Assembly: GCA_003508835.1 (NCBI GenBank)
Contig: PUFA01000003.1
Coordinates: 15,043,501-15,107,500, forward strand
From: Eonycteris spelaea
Lineage: Eukaryota > Chordata > Mammalia > Chiroptera > Pteropodidae
Length of the DNA: 64,000 bases
Reading direction: 5' to 3'
Numbering within the stretch: the first letter of the stretch is position 1; every line of letters starts with the position of its first letter. The translations under genes were made by a program, and so were the position numbers. This document shows positions 1 to 10,926 of the stretch, piece after piece. Below the pieces are notes generated by a model, which did not search any database, had not been told where the DNA came from, and saw nothing but the letters and a program-made list of their open reading frames with translations.

Positions 1-250
1 TGATAAGATTTGATTTTATTTCTAATTCATTTTTGTGTGCTTTCAATTGTTTTTTGTTTTTCTACCCTATTTGGAGTTAATTCCTCAGATATAGTAAATT
101 GTTTTGCTTCCATTTTTTCCCATTTCCTTTGGCCATTTGCCTTTTCATTCATTGATCTTATAAGACCTATGGTCTTAATACTAATACTATTCATCTAGCT
201 CTAGACTTTTGACCCTATTTCTTGTTTTCACTTCTATTTTAATGTGCATA
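1..250. other. unassigned AT-rich flank
   Basis: T-rich sequence downstream of RIT2. A 62-codon open frame is present but has low-complexity hydrophobic composition and no recognisable domain. It may be an extension of old antisense L1 sequence, but I cannot place it. Confidence 0.4.
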
Positions 251-254
251 ATTT

Positions 255-370
255 TATTTATTATTCATACTAATTTGTGAAGTAGTCTTTATTATTCCCA
301 TTTTACAGATTAAGAAATTGAGGCTCAGAGCTCAGAGAGATTGTAATTTGCCTAATATTATGCTGCTTAT
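255..370 (-). repeat. MIR SINE fragment
   Basis: CCCATTTTACAGATTAAG followed by GAGGCTCAGAG and GTAATTTGCC is the antisense MIR core: in MIR the sense strand reads ggcaagttac, ctctgagcctc and ctgtaaaatggg. Old, diverged copy. Confidence 0.75.
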
Positions 371-779
371 TTGGCTATTTAAGGCCATTTGTTTAAAGCT
401 AATAAAGGCTCAAGTGATAGGAAATTTTGAAAGAACAATATCAGGGGCTTGTTTCATAGGATTAAAAGGGTTGATAAAACATACAAAATGGAGCAGGGTG
501 AGAAATCCATGGGAACATTGATTTTATTATCTTGCCATGCCCTGGTGCACAAAGTGGCAAATCTCAAGAGCTATCCTCTGCATAGTCTTTCCCGCTGTCT
601 ATCATATACTTACCTAGTTCTCTCATTTCTGAAGGTCTCACGCTCTATTATTGTTTTCTTTCTTTATTAAGGGCTTCCTTTTACCATTCTAAAAGCACAA
701 CCTAACAGGTCTGTTAGCAACATTTTTTTTTTTTTCCTTTTCTGTCATCTGGGATTGGCTGTCTTTCTCTTTCATTTCG
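371..779. other. no recognisable feature
   Basis: T-rich unique-looking sequence with a poly(T) run near 722-737. Short open frames here lack any recognisable family signature. Confidence 0.4.
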
Positions 780-2480
780 AAAGGATAGTTTCCCCTGATT
801 TAGGATTTGGATTGCCAGGTCTTTTCTTTCATAATTGGAAAACTATTGTGCCACTTTCTTCTGGTTTCCTTGGTTTCAGGTGGGACATCTACTATTATTC
901 AAATTGGTTTTCCTTTTATTGCTGATGCATCATTTTTTCTCTGGCTGTTTCCAGAATATTTTTCCTTTGCCTTTAGGTTCCAGAAATTTAATTATGATGT
1001 GTCTTGATGTTGATGTCTTTGGGCTTAGCCTGTTTACAGTTCTCTCATATTCTGGTATCAGTAGGTTTATACGTTTCACCAAAATTGAGAAATTTTCAGC
1101 TATTACTTCTCTGAATACTTTTTCAGTTCTACACTCTCCTGTCCCTGTATAACTTTGATAAAATAGTAGATGTTTTATCATTATGCCACAAAATATTGAA
1201 GCTCTTTTCATTTTTGTTTTAGTCCTTTTTCTCTCAGTTGTTAAGATTGGGTGAATTCTATTGATTTGTTTTTAAATTCACTAATTCTATCCTCTGTCAA
1301 TTCTGTTCTATTTTTGAGATCATCTAATGAGTTGTTTTTTTTTTTTTTTTTTAATTTCAGTTGTATTTTTCAGTTCCATACTTTTCATTTGGTTCCTTTT
1401 CAAAATGTTAATGTCTTTGCTGGAATTCTCTATTTTATCATTTGTTTCAGGAGAATTTGTAATTGATTGTTGCAGTATTTTAATGACAGCTGCTTTAAAA
1501 TACTTGTAAGAAATTTTCAACATCTAATTCATCATGACATTGGCATTAGTTAATTGTGCTTTCTCATTCAGATTATGATTTTCTTTATTTTTGATATGAC
1601 AAACAATGTTCTATTATATCCTGGACATTTTAGTTATTTTGATAGGGGATTCTTGATTCTATTTAATTTCCTCTTTCATGCTTAGATATTGTATATGGAT
1701 GCTGTCCTACTTTTGTGAGCTTTAGTTTAATATAGTTTATATATAGTTTAATTATAGTTTAGTTTTAATTATAGTTTAGTTTCCAGAGCTCTTGCAATGT
1801 TATTTTTGTCTGTTTCCTTTTTCTGGTAGTGCTGGGGCTCAGCCTCTGCTGGTACCTTCTGCATGGGAAAAAGCCACTTTCCTCGGCTGCTTTGTGTGAT
1901 ATGTGAGATATCTCACATATCACATCTTTGGTCTAGGCAAGGGGACAGAACCACTGAGCCTGGGTATCCTCATGCCACTGGGTAGAGGATGGAGAGAAGC
2001 AAGGATTCTGCTGATGCTGTCATCATCAGCCTATTAGACTGCTGCCTAAGGGCCTCAGTTGTAGAGTGAGATCTGTAGTATTTTGAGGTTCTGGTGCAGC
2101 CCCCAGTGGTGGTGGGCCTCCACCCACATTGCCTTAGTTCTAAAGTGAGAATTGTGATGGTCTAGGGTTTTCTTCTATTTGCAGATCAAATTGCTGTTGG
2201 TCCAGGCTGTGCAGTGGAAGCTTGCATGATACAGGTCTTCCTTTTCTCTTCTCTCTCTGCAGGCCTCTAGCATGTAGTTTAGCAATGTATGGAAAGAGAT
2301 TCAGGGGACTTATTATGTTTTCATTCTTCAGTTCCTGAGGTTCCTAGCCAGCCTCTCCTAATAGTTTTCAGTGTTTTATCGATGCCTGATGGAGCGTTTC
2401 CAGAGTTTTGGGTTGTATTTAAAGAGGATCAGAGAAGAATAAGTCCATTTCATCTTATTCTAGAATCAGAAGTCTCTCTA
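780..2480 (-). mobile_element. old LINE-1 (L1M-type) 5' region, antisense
   Basis: Diagnostic antisense phrases of ancient L1 5'/ORF1 sequence run through this stretch, for example TTTCAGCTATTACTTCTCTG, TTTGTTTTTAAATTCACTAA, TTTCAGTTCCATACTTTTCA and GATGACAAACAATG-like text around 1595-1610. No ORF1 frame survives. The outer edges are soft: the right end around 2300-2480 fades into unassigned sequence. A 30-bp perfect palindrome sits inside it at 1895-1924. Confidence 0.7.
1895..1924. repeat. 30-bp perfect palindrome
   Basis: Fifteen-base arms meet with no spacer, centred between 1909 and 1910 on GAGATATCTC. Every pair from 1895/1924 inwards matches, and pairing fails at 1894/1925. Confidence 0.97.
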
Positions 2481-2639
2481 AATTCTTTTTAATCAATACA
2501 TGTCTCTGGAAATTTTGGGTTTCTATGTGAAATTTTTATATCACTCATAAAGCTCACCATTAGTTTTTATATAATAGCTTATAAGAGTTAATACCAACCC
2601 TTTACCTATCTCTTCCAAAGTGTATTATTCAAAAAATCT

Positions 2640-2880
2640 ATGACTTAGTCCCTTTCTCTGAATTTATTTGAGTCCTCTCTCTTTTTTTCTTGGTGAGTCC
2701 AGCTAAAGATTTGTCAATTTTATTTACCTTTCAAAGAACCAGCTCCTGTTTCATCGATCTTTTCTATTGTCTTTTAAGTCTCTATTTCATTTACTTCTGT
2801 TGTACTCTTTGTTATTTCCTTCCTCTACTAACTCTGCTGAGCTCCTTCTTTTGGATACAAGAAATCTTTTGGACAAGGAA
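2640..2880 (-). mobile_element. LINE-1 ORF2 fragment, antisense
   Basis: AGCTAAAGATTTGTCAATTT, CAAAGAACCAGCTCCTG and TTTCATCGATCTTTTCTATT match the antisense of the L1 ORF2 segment just before the reverse transcriptase core. Its position relative to the L1 at 780-2480 is out of order for one element, so it is probably a separate insertion. Confidence 0.75.
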
Positions 2881-3974
2881 CTGAGAATGGGGACTAGGAG
2901 GAGCCTAAGATTCTAAGCAGGGAACCTCAAACAAACCTGTGGTACAAGTGCATCCTCACTGAGCACTAGTAAGGGGTTAGTTTTTTGAATAAGTAACCTG
3001 TCCTTTGTGACCATCTCTGTGTTCTTTGTCATGTAATTTGTTTAACTTTGTTTTCTATTCTCCCTCACGTTCTAAAGGGATAAAATTGTTTTGGAAAATA
3101 GTAGCCTTTTTAGGTTATGCTAACGTAGCAAACTAGAAGAAACATAAAGACAGAAGATAAAATACTTATTCACTTTCCTTCCTTCTTCTAAGATCCATAA
3201 CAGGGTCAAATTAGAGGCTCAGAAAAACTTTGAGGAAAAACCCCAAATGCCACAATCCTGTCTGTGTTCCTCACAAATGTATATATATGCTCATCTCATT
3301 TGTTTCCTTTAGGCACAACTTCTTAAAAGGTGCCAACTTTCTTTGTCTATAACAGATCTAGATAATGAGCAAACACTTTATGTTTTCTATCAGTGGGATT
3401 TGATATCTTCTCTTCTCCTTACCTCATCTCTCTACAAACTTGATTGGTTTCTCAGTTACAATAAAACAACACAACAAAGATAATCTCACTTCAATCAACT
3501 TCTGCAGTTGTGTTCTGATTCTCCAAGAATGTGACCTTAATGAATTGAGGTGGGTCACAAAAACCAAGATGTCATAATAGCCAAAGGATTGATCTGTGTA
3601 TCACCAGCATATTAAGGAACACGGTAAAGATGTTCGATCAAATTGTGACATGCAATAGCTGTACTTTCCTAGATATAGTTGAAAGAATTCTGAAGAACAC
3701 TCTAAATAAACATCTTAGTCTATTTAGAAAAGGGCTTTGTAAAGGTCTGTGTAAAGAAGAGGACAGAATGTATACTTATTGCTGTAAAAATGACAGCATC
3801 ACATTTTTCCAGAGAGCGACCAATTCTTTTAAATTTTTATTCAGCCCTGAGTAAATTATAGGTATTAAATTATATAATTTCTGGTAAAATAAAATATAAT
3901 TACAGTATTTTACTCTGTTACTCTTCCAATTTATTCTCCAAAGACAAAATTATCATTTTAAAAGGCAAATAATT
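2881..3974. other. no recognisable feature
   Basis: AT-rich sequence without a confident repeat. The 74-codon frame around 3630-3854 has no recognisable domain. Confidence 0.4.
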
Positions 3975-4535
3975 GCTACTTCACCCAACTGTTTAAATCC
4001 CTTTAACAGCCTCTCATTCTTCTCAGGATGAAGACCAAACTCATAGCTCTCACCAATTAGACCTGCACGGTCTCGTTCCCAGCTTCCCCTCCTGTTACAC
4101 ACCTCTTTTCTCTTTTCTATCCCTGTCGAACTTTATTCACCTTTACTCACCATGCATCCACCTGCCATAGGGCTGATGCTCATTCTCTTCTAGCTGCCTG
4201 AAAGACTTTCATATCATCTCTTTCCTCTTGGCCTAAACAAATGATGCTCATTTATTATATCCCAACCCAATTTTCATGTCTTCAGGGAAGCTGCTGACCT
4301 CCTCAGCTAGGTCAAATATTCCTATTGTAGATGATATTTATATACAAACTCTGCAGTATATTATTGGGTATAGTCTCAATTTTAAAATTATAAATCAAAA
4401 TATTTATTCCTATATTTCTTCTTAGACTGTAAGTGGCAAGAGACCAAGCACTATAACTTTTCGTACAGTCATATACCTAGATCTCAGTGCAGTACTTGGC
4501 ACAGAGTAGGTGCTCAGAAACTATTTTCTTAGTGT
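3975..4535 (+). mobile_element. LINE-2 3' end
   Basis: AACAGCCTCTCATTCTTCTC and GGATGAAGACCAAACTCATA match the L2 segment that reads 'agtggcttcccattgccctcaggataaagtccaaactc' in consensus form, followed by pyrimidine-rich L2 text. The far 3' part (GTACTTGGCACAGAGTAGG, TGCTCAG) appears at 4480-4520, after a degraded stretch. Confidence 0.75.
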
Positions 4536-4748
4536 CTGTATGTATGGTTTGCTTTATTATGTGATTACTGAGGAGTTAATAAAAAAAATGCCAAGCACGG
4601 TATGTTTCATACAACAGGAGCTCAAAAATATTAAGTGAATAAATACACAAACAAATGAATGTTGAATTATCTGTAAGTGAATTTACTACTTGTGAATTAG
4701 TGGGTTATTGATCATTTTAGTTTTACTTTTTTTTGGCTATGTACTAAC

Positions 4749-4997
4749 TACTACAGAGCTTTTCTTTCCTCCCAATGATAGTTAAAATGATACATAATTT
4801 CTATTATTATAAACCTATTAAAAACTAATAAATTCAGAGGGCATGCTGTAAAATAACTAATACAAAGGCCAAGATAAACCATTCAAAGAATATCCATCTT
4901 TCTGTGTCCTGGTCCCATTCCATTTTATATGGAAACTGATTAGTGCTCAGGTTGGTGAAGGACTTGATTGACCCAAAGTCAAACTGTCTGTCATTCA
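4749..4997 (-). repeat. local duplication copy A (contains a MIR)
   Basis: This segment is repeated about 750 bases downstream at 5497-5755. Shared text includes AAGATAAACCATTCAAAGAA, GAATATCCATCTTTC, GTCCTGGTCCCATTCCATT and GTCATTCAGGCATGATG. The core (TATGGAAACTGATT, then GACTTGATTGACCCAAAGTC) resembles antisense MIR, but homology extends into flanking sequence (TTTCCTCCCAAT at the left), so this is a duplicated segment and not two independent MIR insertions. Confidence 0.85.
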
Positions 4998-5496
4998 GGC
5001 ATGATGTGAACAGAAAGCTCTTGAGTCTATAATTCATCGTTGTTTTAAGCTTTTCAAACATCTCCAGGGTAGTGGCATGCTGATGTGCTTTTATTTCTCT
5101 CTTTACCTCTTCTATGCATAAATATACACTCTAATGGCTGTAAGTCTAGCACTTCTCAGCAGCGATAAATTAGAAACCTTTGGCAAAATCCCCTTAATTG
5201 ATTCTCTCACCCCCTTGTCTAATGCACTACTCTGGAGGGAGTGACTTACAATAGCACTGTTTTCAGCATCCTGTTTGCCTGAAGTAGAAAGGAAGGTAAA
5301 TAGTTTTCATATTTTATATATTTTAAAGAGAGACGAGGGTTCTATTTCAGAAACTATAGTTTTATTTTATTTATTAGGTTATTTTAATTACACCTTTAGA
5401 GAAAGCTGAATGATGCCAAATTGCAACACAATGAGTAGAATAAATTATTGTTGTGATTTTAGTGGCATTCTGGGTGTATGAGAAAAAGATTTTTTT

Positions 5497-5755
5497 CTAC
5501 TATAGAGTTCTTTTTTCCTCCCAATAATTGTCAAAAGGATACACATGTTTAAACCTATTTAAAAATTAATAAACTCAGAGGATATACTATAAAATAACTC
5601 ACACAATCTGCCAAAGGCCAAGATAAACCATTCAAAGAATATCCATCTTTCCGCGTCCTGGTCCCATTCCATTCCATATGGAAACTGATTAGCACTCAGG
5701 TTGGTGAAGGACTTGACTGACCCAAAGTCACACAGTCTGTCATTCAGGCATGATG
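5497..5755 (-). repeat. local duplication copy B (contains a MIR)
   Basis: Second copy of the segment at 4749-4997, in the same orientation, with scattered substitutions and small indels (for example an insertion of about 8 bases near 5600). It preserves MIR-like CCCAAAGTCACACAGTCTG better than copy A. The parallel open frames in both copies are a by-product of the duplication. Confidence 0.85.
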
Positions 5756-6949
5756 TTTTATTAAGGATAATTTTTACTAAAAATTGAAGATATATTAACC
5801 TCATTATTACAGCAAAAATTGATGTCTGGAGTTCCTGACATCTCAGGAGCCTGAAGTTGTCATGTTTTCTTTCTTTCCTGTCTCTTCCTTGAGGGACAAG
5901 AAAACATCAAATAGACATTAGCACCACTGGCATTTTCATATTGGCCTTTGGCCTATTAAATCCATAAAGGACAGTGAAGGACACTAAAGGAGGACCAAAA
6001 AGATGATGAGATGACCTTGCAGACCTGGAAGTTCCTCTAGTCCTAAAGGTTTCCCTCTCCAGGAGGGAACTGGCTTATTGTGATTTATATGGTTGCTTGA
6101 AGCACTAGTATTTTATTTATTTATATTTAACTTTTTTTTTAAGATGCAAAGGTTAGTTACCAGGGAGTATTTATTTTAAAAAATGAATGGGATACAAATC
6201 ACACTGACATTATTATTAAAACTTTGTGCCAGATTTTTACAAGACAAAAATGTTGGATTTATTGATGTGCTTTCTTTTCCATACAATTTTGAAAGGAGAC
6301 AGTTATACCAGGTTATGGAGTATTAGAGGCAGAGCCAGAATGAAGCATACGGATGAATAAAGTAGGATATAGAGTATCCATGAGAGTTTTGTGGGAGAGA
6401 GGCACTAATAAGACAGTTTATACAGCAGAATCCTCTGCCTAAGCCCTCACTGCAGGTGTTTCTGACTGACTAATGGTGGAAAGTTGCTCATAAACAACCC
6501 CAGGGAAGTTTGAGAACACTAGGGATAGTGACCAAGTTTACAACGGTCATGGGCGCATTTCTTCTTTACAGCCAATCTCCATTCTGATGCGTGTGTGCTT
6601 GTATAGCACTTTTGCCAAAGAATTCTGGACTCCTTGTGCAGTCTCATATGAACAAGACAGAGGTGGGGGTAGAAAGCTGCAAAAGTTTTACTGAGGCAGA
6701 GCTCACGGATCCCCATGGCCTGTGCCTGCCATGTGGGGGATCTTCAGGAGAGGCAGAAGGGCTGGCAGATGTCTGGAAGAGACCTGAAGTCAGAATAAAG
6801 AGGCTGTTGGGAAGGACCTTGAGACCCAAAGATAAAAGGGGAAGTTCATGGACTCCAGGGAAAAAGTGCCTGTTATCATGATCCCACTTGTTACCTCAGA
6901 GTCAACCAATCTGGAAAGTAGAATCAGGTGGTCGCCAGGGTCTGTGAGG
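5756..6949. other. no recognisable feature
   Basis: Mixed-composition flank. The stretch around 6560-6880 is somewhat GC-richer and has open frames on both strands, but none resembles a known protein. No splice-flanked conserved exon was recognised. Confidence 0.4.
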
Positions 6950-7130
6950 ACGGAGAAATGGGGAGTTATTAATCAAAGGGCATAAAGTCTCAAGCAAGAT
7001 GTATAACTTCGAGAGATCTGATGTACAACATTATACCTACAGTCAGCAATAGTGTATTGTAAACTGAAACAACTGGTAAAGAGGATAGATCTCATGCAAG
7101 TGTTCTTATGATAGATTTTTAAAAAATAAT
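6950..7130 (+). mobile_element. LINE-1 3' end fragment
   Basis: GAGAGATCTGATGTACAACA, TATACCTACAGTCAGCAATA and GATAGATCTCATGCAAGTG reproduce the conserved 3' UTR end of older L1s (L1MA/MB-like). It ends in an AT-rich tail near 7120-7135. Confidence 0.8.
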
Positions 7131-8635
7131 AATAATCAGTCCAGATCCTTGGTTAAAAAGATCAAAGAAGATCCAGAGTATACTATAGGACTTAGAAGAT
7201 AAGAAAAAGGAACTGTACTGCCTTGAGGTTACATAGGCCATACCTTTCCCTTATACACAGGTGCAATTTTGGAAAGGAAAGTTAACAGGGCAGAACTTTG
7301 AATGATCAAACACTGACCTAAGTGCACCCAGCAGAGGTTGTGTTATTTAAAGATAGCTCTGATATTATTGCTTCAGATTAGCACTAAATTACTGGACTGA
7401 ACTAAAATTTAGTCCCTCCTGCCCCCAGCTACCCATTAGTCAGGGGCTCATGAGAAAGAACAGATGAGTTATAGAGAAATAAAGCAGCTATCTATTTCTT
7501 GCACATCTGAGTGTGATGTGAATAATGTTTGGCCCAACTGCCTGTGTTTTTTCCTCCCTGGCATTTTCTGCAGAAATGTCCAGGCTCAATTGTTGTCCAC
7601 TGAACACAAAATATGTTTTGACTGCAATTTGTCTCTGATAAATTATTTTATCATGGGGACTCACAGTAAGTTAATGAAAAATACATAATTGTAGAAAAAT
7701 GATACATTTCTGGAGTGAAAAAACTGTATTCATAATTGCCTGGTGCCTGCCAACACACACACACACATATACCCCACAAGAGTGTGGAATCTGGAAAAGA
7801 GTGATACATAAAAGACATTTAGTCAGTACTTGATAAATTGTGCTACGTGACTACACATTAGTCTACTATGGACTTGTATGCTTACTTTCAGTAGTTTCTT
7901 GACACTCCCTTGGCAATGCAGGCAAGAGCACATGATGGTTTTCTTCTCTGATGAGACTGACTTAGATACCCTTGATCTGTTTAGAAATTTTCAGATGTGA
8001 TGATCAGAAACAAGATCCAGGCGTTTTGGTCTTATGCCAAAGAGAGTGAATCAATAGCTCTTGGGCAGAAATACCTAGATTTTATTCTCATAGAATGTAT
8101 CCTCTGGTCCAGTCTTCTGGAAAGAAGTCTGCCTCTATCTATGCTGGTGACAACCATCGTAAATCTGTGCTACCCCCCACCCCAAGGTGATAATTTACAG
8201 ACCTCCTTCCTTCTATAGAATGAAATGTTTGGACTTGGTAACTGTTCCCCAATCTAAACTTCACTACAAAATTCTAATGTACATAAATTATTTATCAGAA
8301 CTTTGGGAGTATAAAGAAAGAAGGAAGAAATAAGAGAGAAAAGAGATACAAATCTCTAGAGCCAAGTGTAGTGGAGCTGACAGCAAAATTTACAGACTTA
8401 GATGTGTTAGGAAATGCATCAGACACTATTATTATTCATAGATAGGACAGTCATTGGATTTTCAAAGATATAGGTTCATCATATGGAATTAGGTGCCAAC
8501 TACTCTGTTTCCTATATTACATTTTCTAGCAAACAGAAGAGTCTGATAGAATGCAGCATTCACAGGGTCTTCCAAGGCTAAGGAGAGTTCCAGGGTCAGG
8601 GGCTGCAGCAGGCAAAAAATATACATATGGTCAAG
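7131..8635. other. no recognisable feature
   Basis: Unassigned 3' flanking sequence apart from a short (CA)7-like tract near 7751-7768. Open frames at 7464-7688 and 7997-8218 show no known domain. Confidence 0.4.
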
Positions 8636-8639
8636 AGTG

Positions 8640-8935
8640 TACTAACTCGTTTTAACTGGACAAAAGCATAGTATTAAGTATTTAAAAAAAAAAGCCTGGG
8701 AGAATAGGGTGAAGGTTAAAGAAGTACAAATTAGTACAAATTAGTAGTTGATAGTTAGGCACAGGGAGCACGGAAGAGGGAATGCAGTTAACATTAATAT
8801 GATGGCTAAGTGGAGGGCCAGGTAGGGGAGCAATTGGGGGGATTCTTTTATGAACATTATAGATGTCTAACCAATGTACTGTATACTTGAAACTAATTTA
8901 AATAAATTTATTTAATATATATATGTAATTTTTTT
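8640..8935 (+). mobile_element. LINE-1 3' end fragment
   Basis: GAACATTATAGATGTCTAAC, CAATGTACTGTATACTTG and AAACTAATTTAAATAAATTT match the terminal 3' UTR of placental L1s. The sequence then runs into an AT-rich tail. An 11-bp tandem repeat (GTACAAATTA twice) lies near 8727-8748. Confidence 0.7.
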
Positions 8936-9513
8936 AAAGGCAAGGAGGAAGCAAAGACCAGTCATTTAATTATAAGAATTTTTCTGCCTTTATATCGCCT
9001 CCACATATTTAAAAAAAAATTTTTCTAATTATGAATGCCTTATGAAAAGATTATGTGGATTTGATTTTAGGGGCACTGTCAGATAGGGAAAATTAACTAG
9101 TTTGTACTCTACTCCATAGAAGATGAGGGTTGAGAAAAATCCAAAGGAGCAGAGTGGCAGCAGATACTAGCAAAGGATGATTGTACGCTGAGTGCCTTGA
9201 TCCCAGGTGCAAGAACACCTAGGTGTGAGAACAGTGACGTCGTTGTGGGTTTAAGGCCCTGGCCCCAAACAATGAAAGGACCCACAAGTACAATATTCTG
9301 AAGAGCTGAGATTTCAGTCCACCAGTGGCAAAATTGTAATCTCTAAATTCTTTCCAGTTGTATCTATGTTACTATGTAAGATGTGTCCTCTCATCTAAGA
9401 TTTTATAATTCACTGTTCTTCAGCTAAGTGTGCCTTCCAGCTAGATGTTAAGCTACCTGATTTATTTTGGCATTCTCAGAGATTAGCAAGTGCCAGGGGC
9501 ATTGTGAATAAGC
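8936..9513. other. no recognisable feature
   Basis: Unassigned. A CRE-like TGACGTCG lies at 9235-9242 but has no promoter context. Confidence 0.4.
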
Positions 9514-9573
9514 GCTCTTCATTCTTCCTTTTCTCTAATTTATGCTCTTCATTCTTCCTTTTCTCTAATTTAT
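9514..9573. repeat. 30-bp perfect tandem duplication
   Basis: A 30-base unit beginning GCTCTTCATTCTTCC occurs at 9514-9543 and again, identical, at 9544-9573. The identity implies a recent event. Confidence 0.97.
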
Positions 9574-10394
9574 GATGAAAACTGCCCCCAACCCTTGATG
9601 ACTGGTTTGATGGATTCCTTCTCAAGCTTAGTTGTGCAGTTCATGGTTTTCCTTTACTTGTCTGTGAAACATTCTGAACAATTATTTCCAGTAGGGTGCT
9701 TTCTAAGCTTAAATTTGTAAAAACCAACTCACACAATGGGATAAATGAGTTAATGGGCAACTTCATTTCACATGATGATCCATTGTAAAACAAATAAAAA
9801 GGCACAGCTGGCATTTCATGGTTTGAGTAGGTAGAGATAGGACGTTTTGGCAACAAGAATTTAGGGTCTCTGGAGTCAACAAGCCTCTTGCTCTGCAGAT
9901 GATCCCACTGTAAGTGAAGCAGTCCTAAGAGGGACTTATCACTGAGAGGGAGCAGGGTGTCCTTTAATAAGGCTCTCTCTTCCTTCTACAAAAACAATGT
10001 CCCTTTGCCTCAGCCCAGTGACTTCCCTGTGATAATTTTGCCCAAGCCTACTGGGGCAGGGCACTATAAATACGTAAATATTTCACGTCAGCCCTCCAAT
10101 GACCCACAGCCAGTTTCTATTATTAATAATTTCTCTGAGGGTCATCTATGGAGCAGTCAAGAAAAAGCACAACTTTTGTCTTTAAGGAAAGACCAGGCTG
10201 CAGACTCCTGCTCTGAGTTGTTTTCTGAGCTTCTTCATTATTTACTGAGATTCCTGAAATGCGAACAAACCCAAGCCTTATCAGGCAAAGGCAGATCCCC
10301 CGAGCCTTTTATCATTCTGTCTGCAATTCTGAATATTTCCTCTATAACCGGACAGCATACCAAATGAAGCTGGGCTCTTTAAAGAGAAATGAGT
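9574..10394. other. RIT2 immediate 3' flank, no recognisable feature
   Basis: Sequence between the tandem duplication and the inferred RIT2 poly(A) site. A 136-codon plus-strand open frame at 9957-10367 begins at GTG and contains no ATG, so it is not a credible coding gene. The stretch may hold transcription-termination or conserved non-coding sequence. Confidence 0.4.
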
Positions 10395-10410
10395 CAATTG
10401 GAATGTCAAT

Positions 10411-10416
10411 TTTATT
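10411..10416 (-). promoter_or_regulatory. candidate RIT2 polyadenylation signal
   Basis: TTTATT on the plus strand is AATAAA on the transcript strand, the canonical signal. It lies about 285 bases past the stop codon. A G/U-containing stretch follows on the transcript side at roughly 10340-10375, as expected for a downstream element. Use of this site is inferred, not shown. Confidence 0.55.
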
Positions 10417-10657
10417 TAGTCATATATTGTAAAAACTAAACAGCATATCCGACTGATTGACAAAATTCATCCAACTGTTAAGGGCAAAGTAAAACTATCT
10501 CAAGAGGTACAGTTATGCAGATCTTGCTTTTACCTACAGACAGATATTGAGTGAGAGAGAAGGGGATAGGGAGAGAGAAAGAGGGAGAGGCAGGGCAGTG
10601 GGGGGATGAGAAATGAGGCAGAATGTAACATTTGGAATTGTCCAACGGATAAAATTC

Positions 10658-10677
10658 AGAGAGAGAGAGAGAGAGAG
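10658..10677. repeat. (AG)10 microsatellite in the RIT2 3' UTR
   Basis: Ten AG units lie 22 bases past the RIT2 stop codon. They would be (CU)10 in the transcript. A further impure purine tract lies at about 10553-10590. Confidence 0.9.
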
Positions 10678-10698
10678 TAAGGGAATTAGAAGTAGAAA

Positions 10699-10926
10699 TC
10701 ATGTCATGTTTTCTCTCTTCTTCTTCAATGAGCCTTTTAACTTCTTCCACAGGCTGTCTTTCCTCTTCACTTTCTTTTCCATCAAGGATGGCATGGACTC
10801 CTTCTTGCGGATTTCCCTCACTAAACCATGAAAGGCATCATCGATGCAGAATCTGAGGGCTGCAGAGGTCTCAAAAAAAGCACAGTTATATTCTTCGGCC
10901 AGACTCAAGCCTTCCTCTGTAGAGAC
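10699..10926 (-). CDS. RIT2: RIT2 last coding exon (C-terminal 75 residues)
   Basis: This is the C-terminal part of RIT2 (Rin), a neuronal Ras-like GTPase that binds GTP, associates with the plasma membrane and has been linked to calmodulin binding and neurotrophin signalling. Read on the minus strand, the exon opens in phase 0 with VSTEEG and ends in KKKRENMT followed by TGA at 10701-10699. Seen: the G5 nucleotide-binding loop ETSA at exon residues 19-22, an amphipathic stretch ([16 protein letters not shown]), then a strongly basic tail ([19 protein letters not shown]). There is no CAAX box, as expected for RIT proteins, which bind membrane through the basic tail. The human protein is 217 residues as I remember it, so this exon would be residues 143-217. 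The reading frame is intact. The recalled human protein has Q where this has E after SLA, G for A after NC, and L for V in EKKVKRK. RIT1 is the alternative, but the tail matches RIT2. Confidence 0.96.
   Translation of the reverse strand, partial: VSTEEGLSLAEEYNCAFFETSAALRFCIDDAFHGLVREIRKKESMPSLMEKKVKRKDSLWKKLKGSLKKKRENMT

Larger units (their letters stand above)
10395..10698 (-). other. RIT2: RIT2 3' untranslated region (inferred extent)
   Basis: The sequence between the RIT2 stop codon and a minus-strand AATAAA forms a plausible short 3' UTR of about 300 nt. On the transcript it is rich in C and U because the plus strand here is purine-rich. It includes an (AG)10 tract at 10658-10677, which reads as (CU)10 in mRNA. 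The 3' limit is a guess, placed 15-25 nt beyond the poly(A) signal. Longer UTR isoforms using distal signals are possible. Confidence 0.6.

Noticed and set aside
4834..5804. Pair of similar predicted peptides on the minus strand
   Set aside because: The similarity comes from a local DNA duplication carrying a MIR. There is no gene structure or known domain.
9235..9242. CRE-like TGACGTCG as a promoter element
   Set aside because: An isolated 8-mer, one base from consensus, with no start-site context in the 3' flank of RIT2.
9957..10367. 136-codon plus-strand open frame convergent with RIT2
   Set aside because: It opens at GTG and contains no ATG anywhere. It shows no known domain and overlaps the RIT2 poly(A) region. 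Most likely chance.
10478..10831. Other-frame open frames over the RIT2 exon and 3' UTR
   Set aside because: Shadows of the real exon and of the AG-rich repeat. The RIT2 frame and splice junction explain the sequence.
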